The translations under genes and the position numbers were made by a program. A stretch of 64,000 nucleotides of DNA, from assembly GCA_964598565.1 (NCBI GenBank), contig CAZRCG010000004.1, positions 195,239-259,238 of the forward strand, in the 5' to 3' direction. This DNA comes from CAZRCG01 sp964598565 (GTDB taxonomy: Bacteria > Bdellovibrionota > UBA2394). This document shows, one piece after another, positions 35,022 to 43,983 of the stretch. Each line of letters begins with the position of its first letter. Position 1 is the first letter of the stretch. Below the pieces are notes generated by a model, which worked only from the letters and a program-made list of their open reading frames with translations, searched no databases and had not been told where the DNA came from.

Positions 35022-35645
35022 CTAAGAAATCTTTTCGACCTTCAAAACCTTCGATGCGAGCGGTTTAGCCGTCTTGACGGGGTCGGCCCTTGCGGTCGCT
35101 GGGGCCTGCGCTAGCTTCTTCGCCTGAGAAGCAGGCACAAAAATACCAACCAAAACACGACCTTCCATTTTGGGGTCGGCCTCTAAGACACCCGTTTCTC
35201 TGAGAGCCTCCACCACTTTGTCCATTTGACGTCGACCCACTTCGGGATGCGCCATCTCTCGGCCTCGAAATCGAATGCCGACTTTGACACGAGCCCCTTC
35301 TTTCAAAAACTCCATAGAGTTTCGCATCTTAAAATTGAGATCATGCACATCTGTCGAAGGAGATAACGTAATCTCTTTCATGGTGTTGGCGGCAGACTTT
35401 TTGGTGCTCTGCTGTTTCTTCTTTTGCTCGTACTTAAACTTACCAAAATCCATGATCTTACAGACGGGAGGAACCGCTTTTGGCGAAATCTCAACGAGGT
35501 CCAAACCTCGTTTATCAGCCTCACGCAAGGCCTCCGCCGGACTCATCACGCCAAGCATTTCTCCGTCGTCAGTCACGACGCGTATCCGTGGAATTCGAAT
35601 TTGATGGTTCACCCGAATGGTGTCTTTACGGTCTTGATCGCGAAT
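35022..35645 (-). CDS. infC: Translation initiation factor IF-3
   Basis: 207 residues from an ATT start at 35645. The sequence has NHQIRIPRIRVVTDDGEMLG, GLDLVEISPKAVPPVCKIMDFGKFKYEQ and the C-terminal domain VKVGIRFRGREMAHPEVGR. A conventional GTG at 35612 would remove 11 residues (IRDQDRKDTIR), which are typical of the IF-3 N-terminus, and the strong TAGGAGG is correctly placed for the ATT, not for the GTG. An AUU start fits the known autocontrol of infC in E. coli. The C-terminal 35 residues are Ala/Lys/Pro-rich. Confidence 0.93.
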   Translation of the reverse strand: MRDQDRKDTIRVNHQIRIPRIRVVTDDGEMLGVMSPAEALREADKRGLDLVEISPKAVPPVCKIMDFGKFKYEQKKKQQSTKKSAANTMKEITLSPSTDVHDLNFKMRNSMEFLKEGARVKVGIRFRGREMAHPEVGRRQMDKVVEALRETGVLEADPKMEGRVLVGIFVPASQAKKLAQAPATARADPVKTAKPLASKVLKVEKIS

Positions 35646-35660
35646 GGCTAGGTCCTCCTA
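35643..35660 (-). promoter_or_regulatory. Shine-Dalgarno and rare AUU start of infC
   Basis: TAGGAGG (complement of 35654-35660) is followed by eight bases and ATT at 35645-35643, in frame with the IF-3 core. IF-3 discriminates against non-canonical start codons, so an AUU start gives negative autoregulation in E. coli; the same is inferred here. Confidence 0.75.
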
Positions 35661-35891
35661 AAATAGATTGAGTCATCACGGCCAGTGAATCCACACAAAA
35701 AGCTGACTTAAATAATGGAAAATGCCAGAAAATCATGCGCCGGCAACAAAGGTGAAATAAGATGACATTCCCCATAAATAAACCCTTTTGTGCTGTGTTT
35801 CAACTGAGGTCTGTCCTCAATTTAAATTTACCTTCAAGGGGCCGAGGAAACTGCGCTTTTCTTAGACAAGAGAGCCGCCTATCATGGTTCA

Positions 35892-37055
35892 ATGATTGCA
35901 CTTTTTGTGATTCTCGTATCTCAGATCGCGCCCCTCCCTACCACCCAACCGCCGGCCATAAGCTCCTTGGAAACGAACCAGACCCCCCTTAAGTCCGCCC
36001 AACCTACGCTCTACGCGGCACCGGAAGGGGACTCCCCTCGCTTACGTGAGATTGGAGCCGACGATAAAGTCGAGGTGCTGCGAACGCATACCGGTTGGGC
36101 TGAAGTCGAACTAACAACACCCGAAGGTCTCCGATTTCAAGGATGGATTCCCATAGCGACTACCCCCAGCCCTTCGATCTCTCCCTTGTCAACTCAAAGA
36201 ACCAAGCCTCAACCCCTACAAAAGAAGCCTCTCGATTTTGGAAGATGGAAATTTGTTTGGAGCCCAGACATAGCGGAGCGTGTTGAATTTCAACTGACGA
36301 CAGGCCTTCAAACGATTGAATATCACTTAACTGGGCTCGTAGACGATACTCCGACCACCATCTACAAATATGCGTTTCACGGGGTCGATATTGAGCCCCA
36401 ACTTAGGTTGACTCTTGCTCGGTGGAAAGAGCTCTCGATCGATTTTGCAACCCGTTACTGCTTAGGCCTCTATTCACTCGAGTTTTCATCGCAGGAAGTT
36501 GTGACTGAACTTCGGGGCCGCGCCTACTCCATCATGACTCATGATATTGAAGCGTTACTTCGAACAGGTTGGAGCTTTAGATGGCGAGACCTGCGACTTC
36601 ATCCACGTATTGGCTTAGGCTACAAGATTTTCAATATACGCCCTGATTTAGACCCCATCTCGTCGGGCGACTTGCAGGGAGAAACGCCCTTTGGCGATAC
36701 AACGCTCACAACGCTTCTCAATGAAATTAGTATCGACGCCTCCTACCGAGATACCTGGGGCCTTATGCTCGCGGCATCGCCTTATCTTGCTTTTCGAAGT
36801 CTTAAAGACATTGCGGCGCGAAGTGATCACTTTTCTGTAAGTGGTTTACCCTTAAGCATTCAAAGCCGCGCTTTCTGGAGGTTTTCGGACCCTTGGTCGC
36901 TCGTGCTCCAGGCAAACTGGTTTAAAGTTTCTGGCAATCAAAAGGCAGAATCTCCAACAAACGCAGAGTTTGAGCGCCTTGGCAAAGATTATACCCAGGG
37001 CAAACTCGCCCTAAATGTTTGGAGAATCAACCTCGGAGTTTCAGCGCGCTTTTGA
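35892..37055 (+). CDS. Exported SH3b and beta-barrel protein
   Basis: 387 residues. A signal peptide-like N-terminus (IALFVILVSQIAPLP) is followed by a bacterial SH3 domain (about 40-90: LYAAPEGDSPRLREIGADDKVEVLRTHTGWAEVEL ... QGWIP), a Pro/Thr linker, and about 260 residues of alternating beta strands ending in Phe (VSARF), which suits an outer-membrane barrel. SH3b domains often bind peptidoglycan or proteins. It divides from infC with about 250 bases between the starts. No family is recognised beyond these features. Confidence 0.65.
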   Translation: MIALFVILVSQIAPLPTTQPPAISSLETNQTPLKSAQPTLYAAPEGDSPRLREIGADDKVEVLRTHTGWAEVELTTPEGLRFQGWIPIATTPSPSISPLSTQRTKPQPLQKKPLDFGRWKFVWSPDIAERVEFQLTTGLQTIEYHLTGLVDDTPTTIYKYAFHGVDIEPQLRLTLARWKELSIDFATRYCLGLYSLEFSSQEVVTELRGRAYSIMTHDIEALLRTGWSFRWRDLRLHPRIGLGYKIFNIRPDLDPISSGDLQGETPFGDTTLTTLLNEISIDASYRDTWGLMLAASPYLAFRSLKDIAARSDHFSVSGLPLSIQSRAFWRFSDPWSLVLQANWFKVSGNQKAESPTNAEFERLGKDYTQGKLALNVWRINLGVSARF

Positions 37056-37206
37056 CAGTGACGTACGATCGCCTATACCTGCCTCTTGAGTATATGCATT
37101 TATCGACGCGTAGAATTTCTGCCGCTAATTACTTAAAATATTTCGAGAAATCCTAGCGACCAACGCTTCCATGGTTGGGCAGGCTGTTTAATGCCGAAAA
37201 TACTCT

Positions 37207-40200
37207 ATGATTTGTTTCATTGGAACCTTAGTCGCTTTGGTTTCTGCGCCTTCGAATACGACATTTGAGGCTGATTTAGACTTTCGAATTCCAAAAACAC
37301 CGCACACGAGTTTTTCAGCAGACAATCATGCCGTATCGGCCGCGAACCACCGGCATTTTTTTGTGAGTAGCCAGACAAGCGGCTTGATTTCGTATACACC
37401 GGCGCAGCTCAACAACCAAACCTTCACTCTCAGTAGAGTGCCCAAGAATCTCGCGCTGGGCACACGCTCCCTAACGTATCGCAAAGATGCCCTAAGCACC
37501 GATTTTGTAGTGACAAATCAGTCAAGGACCCAAGTTTTTTATGGCGATATCTCAGGGGGAAATCCTCTCATCGACCTCAAAAGCTGTACGCAGTTTGTTG
37601 AAATCAGCGATATTCATTTAACCGAAAACGCCGGCGCGCTTTCGTATCTTATCGTAGCCGATAAGGGCGCTGATGCCGTCTACTCTTTCGTACTTGATCC
37701 CGCTGGAGCCAATCTCTGCACAAGCATGCAAACTCTCTCTGTGACAGATCCTGAGTGGATACAATCGGCCGATGATAATCCTGCCACGGTCTATGTAGGC
37801 TATCGAGACTCTACAGGATTGAAGGTTCGAGCCTATCAAGCGAATGATTGGACCACGATCTCAGCAGCTCTTAGTCTCACCAGCTCCAGACGGGCCCGTT
37901 TTGGAAAACCTCTTTTTGATACAACCAGCAGCGAACTCTTAGTACCCATTCAGTATGCGGACGATGATACGGAATCCGACTACTATATTACTTACGACGC
38001 GACGCTTGGCGCCTCGACGACCACAACAACGTGTCGAGGTCCTCAGACAATTCAAATGGATTACGAAGGGGCATCGAGATATCGTTATATTTTTTGTCCT
38101 GCAAATTCAAAAATTGAAGTCCGAGATATACTTCACGCTAAACAATATGATTTGCCAACCGGCTCGGGAGCCATCAGCCATTTGGCAGGTTCCGACGGAA
38201 CCAATCGTTATGTGAGCATCTTACAGCGTAGTGCCAATGTTTTGCTGCACTCCACACCGGTAAGTTCAATCAACCATACTTCGACGACAATCAGCCTCGT
38301 CGGCATTCCGGGCAGCGCCCAGCAGTTTATCGGTAGTGGCGTAGCCGCCGATACGATGGTCGTCAGTCTACCAAGTGAAAATGCGTTCGCAGTTCTGAAT
38401 CTTTCTGCCCAATCTCTGAGTTCGACACTTTATTTACCTCGATCGATCGAATCGCTGCATGCTATTTCTTCGGCGGTAACGTATTTTGTCTCTCCTGAAG
38501 TCGATACTGCCTACGAACTCTCGGAAGTGACCTCCGATTTGTTCAGCCTCGAATTATTTTCAGTAGGAGATTATCCCGTTCAGATTGCGTATCGAACCAA
38601 TCGACTCTATGTACTAAATCGTGGAGGCAATTCACTCTCCGTCATCAATCTCACCTCACGAGCCACCACGACGCTGGCCACCGGCACTCGCCCCGTTCAC
38701 TTTGATTTTTCAACGGCGGTCGATCGCCTATGGGTCGCCAATGAAACCAGTCAGAACTTGAGTGCATTTGATATAACCGTCGGTGCTGAGGTGGCCCTGG
38801 GCGCGAGCCCCATCGCTTTGGGTCTTAGCCCTAAGAAGGTTCTCTATCATGCGTCAGACACGACTCTCTTTGTGGGCAGCACCTCAAACGTTCTCAGTCT
38901 TAATGCTCCCGATTTTGCAACGGTAACAACCCACGCCCTAACCACCAACTATAGCGATATGGTTTTAACGACGGCAGGAGTGGCTGTGACGTCAACGACG
39001 GGCAACGATCTTCACTTGGTAACGCGATTGGATTTAACCACGACAGATTTAGATTCAGCCCCCAAAGAGCTTGTCAGCAATGGAGCCGTGGCAGTGACAG
39101 GTCTCCTTGCTCTGCGAACTCTCGTCACATCGTCGGGGCTGGAAGACGAAGTCCCCAGCTGGACTCATCTCTTTGCATCTCCTACGCAGGTTGTTTCCTA
39201 TACGCGAACCGGGCGAATTCTTCGTCTGTTTCCGATCAGTCTATTTGCGGCATCGCTGTTTCCATCTCTCAGTCTTCAGCTCCAAGAAGATATCGATCGT
39301 TTCAGTGCCGATACCAGCTCCAATCTCTGGCTGGCTCACTCAAAGGCACTTCGCTTTTATCGGGTCTCGAGCGCTTACCAGCTATCGGTACTAAGAAACA
39401 GACTCGCTAATCATCCGTCGGGTATCGCTGTATGGGATGCCCAAGATAAAATCTATGTCACTCTAAGAAATTTAGACGCCATCTCGATTGTAAATGCAGC
39501 CACGGGAGCTACCAGCATTTTTTCTACCTGCCAGAGTCCAAGTAACCCTCTCATCGATACTTCCCAAACCCCCACTCGGCTTTTTGTATTATGCCGCGAA
39601 TCTAATACTGTAGCCGCCGTGACGCTCGATGGAAGTGGCGACTTTTCTAGCCAAAGTTTTTTAGCGACGGGCGAGCGACCTGTTGCTATAGCTCTCAATC
39701 CTGATCCGACAAACCGATTGGCCATTGTAAATAACGTTTCTGACTCCGTGAGCCTCTACAACTCTGTTTCGCTGGCCTTGGTGGCGACGACAACCGTATC
39801 AGAAGCACCGACCGATATTATACTTGATTCCACAGCGGGTACCTTTCGTCTGGGGCACGAAGGAGCTCAAGTTCTCACCACTCTCACCTCGACAGGTGTG
39901 GCTACCACGACCCCCATTGCAGGTAATGGATTGTCCCGTCTGTCGTACAATTCGACAACAAATCGACTGTTCGGAATCAGTCGATACGATAGAAATTTTT
40001 ATATGTCTTCAAGCCCAATATTTACGTTTGCAGGCACATCATTCTTGGGCTCGGAGATACCTGAGTCGATTGCCACGATTAGTGCAGCTTCGAAAACCTA
40101 TGTAACTTACCCACAAGCGGATGCCATTCGAATTATTGATGAGACCGGCACCATTACTGATCGGCTCGTAGGAAACACTCCAGTCTTCGCTCAACCTCAC

Positions 40201-40440
40201 GCGTCGACCTCGAAAGTTTTTGTCTCTAATTTTGACGACGATAGCTTGAGTATTATCAACCTCACAACCAATGCCCTCGCTTCAACAGTTGCACTTACGG
40301 CGGGCTGTGGCCCAACACGATCTTCGACCCTCTCCGTTGGCGCAACGAATTATATTTACGTCCTGTGTCAAAAAAATGATACCATCGAGATCGTTCAGTC
40401 AACATCAGAGGCTGTTGGAACTGCAATTTCTCTCAGATAA
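37207..40440 (+). CDS. Large exported beta-propeller-like repeat protein
   Basis: 1077 residues. The start is hydrophobic (FIGTLVALVSAP) and resembles a signal peptide. The body is strand-rich and contains many YVTN/YncE-like units, such as LYVLNRGGNSLSVINLTSRATTTLATGTRPV, LWVANETSQNLSAFDITVGA and KVFVSNFDDDSLSIINLTTNAL, spaced 40-45 residues; it could form one or more seven-bladed propellers. Thr, Ser and Ala dominate and Lys is scarce, as in surface proteins. No ribosome site is clear before the ATG, and the two following genes are close. Role in attachment is a guess. Confidence 0.72.
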   Translation: MICFIGTLVALVSAPSNTTFEADLDFRIPKTPHTSFSADNHAVSAANHRHFFVSSQTSGLISYTPAQLNNQTFTLSRVPKNLALGTRSLTYRKDALSTDFVVTNQSRTQVFYGDISGGNPLIDLKSCTQFVEISDIHLTENAGALSYLIVADKGADAVYSFVLDPAGANLCTSMQTLSVTDPEWIQSADDNPATVYVGYRDSTGLKVRAYQANDWTTISAALSLTSSRRARFGKPLFDTTSSELLVPIQYADDDTESDYYITYDATLGASTTTTTCRGPQTIQMDYEGASRYRYIFCPANSKIEVRDILHAKQYDLPTGSGAISHLAGSDGTNRYVSILQRSANVLLHSTPVSSINHTSTTISLVGIPGSAQQFIGSGVAADTMVVSLPSENAFAVLNLSAQSLSSTLYLPRSIESLHAISSAVTYFVSPEVDTAYELSEVTSDLFSLELFSVGDYPVQIAYRTNRLYVLNRGGNSLSVINLTSRATTTLATGTRPVHFDFSTAVDRLWVANETSQNLSAFDITVGAEVALGASPIALGLSPKKVLYHASDTTLFVGSTSNVLSLNAPDFATVTTHALTTNYSDMVLTTAGVAVTSTTGNDLHLVTRLDLTTTDLDSAPKELVSNGAVAVTGLLALRTLVTSSGLEDEVPSWTHLFASPTQVVSYTRTGRILRLFPISLFAASLFPSLSLQLQEDIDRFSADTSSNLWLAHSKALRFYRVSSAYQLSVLRNRLANHPSGIAVWDAQDKIYVTLRNLDAISIVNAATGATSIFSTCQSPSNPLIDTSQTPTRLFVLCRESNTVAAVTLDGSGDFSSQSFLATGERPVAIALNPDPTNRLAIVNNVSDSVSLYNSVSLALVATTTVSEAPTDIILDSTAGTFRLGHEGAQVLTTLTSTGVATTTPIAGNGLSRLSYNSTTNRLFGISRYDRNFYMSSSPIFTFAGTSFLGSEIPESIATISAASKTYVTYPQADAIRIIDETGTITDRLVGNTPVFAQPHASTSKVFVSNFDDDSLSIINLTTNALASTVALTAGCGPTRSSTLSVGATNYIYVLCQKNDTIEIVQSTSEAVGTAISLR

Positions 40441-40488
40441 TTGCCAATCCTTTTGGTCGCTAGCAAACCTTACGATAAACTGAAAGGC

Positions 40489-42729
40489 ATGGCTCGCATC
40501 CTCGTGGTCGAAGACGACAAGTATTTGAACAAACTCTTGTCCGACCAGTTGATGCTTCGTGGCCATGATGTGGTAAGCGTTCTTGATGGCGAGATTGCGT
40601 GGAAGCAACTGCTAGTTCATGAAGATTTTGATATTCTTGTAATTGATATGCTTTTGCCTCGCAAAATGGGGGCCGAGGTACTTTCGGAACTAAGACAATT
40701 AAATAGACCCAATGATCCAAGAATCATTGCCATCTCGGGCGTCTACAAGAACGCCTCTGAAACTCAAGAGATTTCGGCTCTTTACCAACTTGCGGATTAT
40801 CTCACGAAGCCGTTTTCTCTCGATGACTTTATCGCCGCTGTCGAAGGCGAAAAGAAAACAGGAAAACAAAGTTTTCTAATGAAGGGGCTTCTTGAGGATA
40901 CGCCCATCGAGGTTTTATTTCTCCAAGCCTACCGAGGTGCGTTTACAGGCTCATTAACGTTGAAGCATCAAGAAACACAGCGTCGCATTTATTTTTCGAA
41001 TGGCTTTCCCATTAGTGCTGATTCGAACTCAGTCGCAGAAAGTCTAGGCCGATCGCTCTTGGCGATGAAAGTCATCGACCAAAAAACTCTTGATGAAGCT
41101 TCGACTCAGATGGTGGCTCAACGGGTGCAATTTGGGCAGATGCTTATCAAAATGCAGGCTCTTACGCCCGAGCAACTATTTGCATCGATTCGAAAACATA
41201 CTCAGCGCATTCTTTTGAAATCATTTATGTGGCGAGAAGGCCACTACCATTTTGAAAGTCTTGAGAGTCTGCCAAAACATATTCTCCACCTAGAGTTTAA
41301 TCCACTCATCTTAGCTCTCAAGGCTCATCGCGCCCTCTACAACACGGAGTTCATTCAAACACTCTTTGAAACAAAAATGGATGCTTTCTGCCATTATTCG
41401 CCTGAAATAGGACAAATCATAAGCCTTCTTAATCTCGACGAAGAATCCTTTCAATTCTTTAATACATTGCCAGGCGATCAACCATTTAAGAAGTTGGTAG
41501 AAACTATTCCCAGTGAAAATCGAGAAACATTATATCGTATTTTCTATCTCTTAGAGACCTCTCGTCTTTTGCAGTGGAAAGACCAGGCAGGGCAGAATCA
41601 AGTAGACGCTGTCGCTTCAACAGACTTCAAAGACTCATTCACCACCGAAGCCACACTGTCAGAAGAAACTAAAACATCCCTTCAGGCTGAATACATTTCC
41701 CTTCTCAATAAGGATTACTTTGAAATATTTAATCTCAGCCCTGAAGCGACTGAGAAAGAGATCGACGAAGCCTATCGGGCTCTCCGCTACCGACTGCATC
41801 CCGATCGCTTCGAAGATGGCCTTGCAGGCGAAAGCCAGAGAATCATCGACGATATGTTAGCTCGTATTGATTTAGCCTATCAAACGCTTAGCAAAGCTGA
41901 AGATCGTGAACAATACATGGCCACCATTGAGCGTTTTCGAGAAGATTCGCTGGCAGACTCCAAACGATTTCTGGACGCTCAAGAACTCTTCAGAGACGGT
42001 CTGAAGAGCTTACACAGAGGCAAATTCAAAGACGCCAAATTGATATTCTTGCAGGCCCAACTTAAGTGGGATCGAGGGTTCGAATATAAGTTATATGCTC
42101 TCTACTGCGATTTTAAGGCGACTTTTTTGGAAGCGCCCGAAAAGTCGGCCCCCTATCTAGAGGCGCTGAGAACTGAGGTTCAAAACCACCGATCGAGTGA
42201 TATTGGCTTTGTGTTGCTCGGCCATGCCTACACCGCAAGCGAGAAGCCAGACCTTGCCAAAGACGCCTATCAAATGGCGCTAAAAAACAATGAAAACAAT
42301 GAAGAAGCGCTCCTTGCTCTCGGAAAAATTAACGAGGTCAAATTTAAAAAAGCTCAGGTAGGAGGAGTCGTCAAGCAAACCCGAAAACACTCCCGTACGA
42401 TTTCATATGCTCTTTTGGTTATCCTAGCATTAGGAGCGGCTCACCTTGTCAAATCCAAACTCATTGACGAGACAGGCATTGAAACACTGGAAGCCAGAGA
42501 CTGGCACTCGATCATGCCGGCGGTGAGCGCTCGAAAGAAGTCTCAAATCGTAAAGATCATCGTCAAGGATGAATGGATCGAAAGCGTCCCCGATCCTGTT
42601 CTTATAGGAAAATGTAACGAACTTCTTCAGAAGCTTTCCATTCATGCTACGATGACTCTTATGCTTTCAGATTCTAAAACCTTGAGGGCTTCGTGCCAGA
42701 AAACGTCTTTGAGGCGTTATGACCGGTAA
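40489..42729 (+). CDS. Receiver-PATAN-like-DnaJ-TPR transmembrane protein
   Basis: 746 residues from the ATG at 40489; a TTG at 40441, directly after the previous stop, is the alternative. In order: response-regulator receiver (about 1-115; VVEDD, phospho-acceptor Asp53 in VIDMLLP, Lys of TKPFS), a DUF4388/PATAN-like domain with helical follow-up (about 135-330), a J domain (about 415-480) with intact HPD at 437-439, TPR-like helices (500-620), one transmembrane span (about 637-655), and a 90-residue C-terminal domain. The HPD motif implies recruitment of an Hsp70. Receiver control of a membrane-tethered J protein is unusual. The 3' end overlaps the prepilin-like gene. Confidence 0.85.
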   Translation: MARILVVEDDKYLNKLLSDQLMLRGHDVVSVLDGEIAWKQLLVHEDFDILVIDMLLPRKMGAEVLSELRQLNRPNDPRIIAISGVYKNASETQEISALYQLADYLTKPFSLDDFIAAVEGEKKTGKQSFLMKGLLEDTPIEVLFLQAYRGAFTGSLTLKHQETQRRIYFSNGFPISADSNSVAESLGRSLLAMKVIDQKTLDEASTQMVAQRVQFGQMLIKMQALTPEQLFASIRKHTQRILLKSFMWREGHYHFESLESLPKHILHLEFNPLILALKAHRALYNTEFIQTLFETKMDAFCHYSPEIGQIISLLNLDEESFQFFNTLPGDQPFKKLVETIPSENRETLYRIFYLLETSRLLQWKDQAGQNQVDAVASTDFKDSFTTEATLSEETKTSLQAEYISLLNKDYFEIFNLSPEATEKEIDEAYRALRYRLHPDRFEDGLAGESQRIIDDMLARIDLAYQTLSKAEDREQYMATIERFREDSLADSKRFLDAQELFRDGLKSLHRGKFKDAKLIFLQAQLKWDRGFEYKLYALYCDFKATFLEAPEKSAPYLEALRTEVQNHRSSDIGFVLLGHAYTASEKPDLAKDAYQMALKNNENNEEALLALGKINEVKFKKAQVGGVVKQTRKHSRTISYALLVILALGAAHLVKSKLIDETGIETLEARDWHSIMPAVSARKKSQIVKIIVKDEWIESVPDPVLIGKCNELLQKLSIHATMTLMLSDSKTLRASCQKTSLRRYDR

Positions 42730-43186
42730 CAATCGCCTTGGTTTTTCATTGCTGGAACTGATGATCACCACAGGCCTACTCGCCATACTAGCGACCACAG
42801 CGTTTCCACTATTTTATACCTATCAGCTTCGCACTAAAACCAGTGAAGCTGTTCTGGCACTGCAGCGTATGGTCACCGGACAACATCGTTATTACGACGA
42901 CAACCTTCGGTTTATTGAAGCGGGACCTACTAATATTCCACCATCCTCCCTAGCGATTGTCGTTAATTTCTCGGCTGATCCCCGCTGGACTGACCTTGAT
43001 TTTTCAATCGATTCGGCCATTTACTATGGCTATGAATCGGTTCTTATATCGCTCACACAAGTGGATTGTCGCGCGATCGGCGATTTGAATGGAGACGGAG
43101 TTACAAGCTTGTTTCAACGTACGGTCACCGGCGTCAATAATGTGGTGACGCTAGGGCCATTGCTTGTATTTGATGAAATTGAATAG
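42719..43186 (+). CDS. Type IV prepilin-like protein
   Basis: 155 residues. The class III signal GFSLLELM is near residues 8-15: cleavage after Gly8, Phe at +1 and Glu at +5, followed by a hydrophobic helix (ITTGLLAILATTAFPLFYTY). The remainder is a pilin or pseudopilin head with one Cys and an Asp-rich NGDGV segment near the end. It overlaps the upstream gene by 11 bases and is probably translated from the same transcript. It is not part of a visible pilus-assembly cluster. Confidence 0.85.
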   Translation: MTGNNRLGFSLLELMITTGLLAILATTAFPLFYTYQLRTKTSEAVLALQRMVTGQHRYYDDNLRFIEAGPTNIPPSSLAIVVNFSADPRWTDLDFSIDSAIYYGYESVLISLTQVDCRAIGDLNGDGVTSLFQRTVTGVNNVVTLGPLLVFDEIE

Positions 43187-43210
43187 AGCCGGCTCTCAGG
43201 CTTCCTATCT

Positions 43211-43495
43211 CTATTTAGCAGCTAAAAGCTTCTGAAGAGAAGCGAGCTCTCGCCGACATCGACTGAGTTCTGAAGATTTCATGAAAACTACCGACAACGA
43301 AAGCATTAATGACAATACGATTCCGCCAAAAAATGTTAAAAGCACCAGCCATCCTAACGATACCGGCTTGGTTCGCCACCTCCAAAACTCTAACTGTACG
43401 GGATCCGAATTGTTCTGCACAAAAAACACAAGAGCCACCACGGTCAGCGCCATCAATAGCAACGCCACCATAAATCGAAACGATCTCATTGCCAT
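43211..43495 (-). CDS. LapA-domain membrane protein
   Basis: 94 residues, two transmembrane segments (VALLLMALTVVALVFFVQNN and LVLLTFFGGIVLSLMLSLSVVF) with the LapA/DUF1049 mark VQNNSDPVQLEFW between them and a short basic cytoplasmic tail. In E. coli LapA and LapB regulate lipopolysaccharide synthesis; LapB is not visible here. It overlaps the HIT gene by 10 bases and is the last gene of its minus-strand run. Confidence 0.8.
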   Translation of the reverse strand: MAMRSFRFMVALLLMALTVVALVFFVQNNSDPVQLEFWRWRTKPVSLGWLVLLTFFGGIVLSLMLSLSVVFMKSSELSRCRRELASLQKLLAAK

Positions 43496-43965
43496 GCCCC
43501 CTTTAAGCGATCTCGCGTGACGATCAAATGCTCCGAGATAACTTTCGTTTCTGCCAAGAGCGGCATAAAATTAAAATCTCCCGTCCACCTCGGCACAATA
43601 TGCTGATGCACATGCTGGTCAATGCCGGCACCAGCGACTCGACCTAAATTCACCCCAATATTGAAGGCCTCACACTGTAGTTCGCGACGAAAGACGGTGA
43701 TAGCCTTTTGAGTGAGTTGGCTCATTTCAAGAAGAGTCTCCGACAAAAGCTTGGTCCAATCACTTTCGTGTAAATAAGGAACTACCATGATATGCCCATG
43801 AGTATACGGATAACGATTCATCACCACATAATTTAAGCGACCCCGATAAATAATGAGATCAAGTTCAGAATTGTTTGACTCTGGAATTTCACACAAAACA
43901 CATGTTTTAAATTGAGATCCTCTCTCAATAAATTCCATTCTCCAAGGTGCAAAGAGTGTGTCCAT
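43486..43965 (-). CDS. HIT family nucleotide hydrolase/transferase
   Basis: 159 residues from an ATG at 43965; a TTG three codons earlier is possible. The family triad is HVHQHIVPR, with the central His as nucleophile, preceded by NLGRVAGAGIDQ and NRYPYTHGHIMVVP. An N-terminal CVLCEI pair could bind metal. Such proteins act on dinucleoside polyphosphates or nucleoside phosphoramidates. It sits 18 bases after sppA on the same strand. Confidence 0.9.
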   Translation of the reverse strand: MDTLFAPWRMEFIERGSQFKTCVLCEIPESNNSELDLIIYRGRLNYVVMNRYPYTHGHIMVVPYLHESDWTKLLSETLLEMSQLTQKAITVFRRELQCEAFNIGVNLGRVAGAGIDQHVHQHIVPRWTGDFNFMPLLAETKVISEHLIVTRDRLKGAWQ

Positions 43966-43983
43966 GACTAGCAACTGTCTTTA

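Noticed and set aside
35762..35992. 76-codon plus-strand ORF before the SH3b gene
   Set aside because: It overlaps the signal region of the following gene in another frame and has no recognisable feature.
43188..43199. AGAGCCGGCTCT palindrome between the prepilin and LapA genes
   Set aside because: Perfect but without a loop or T-run; too short to support a terminator or operator by itself.
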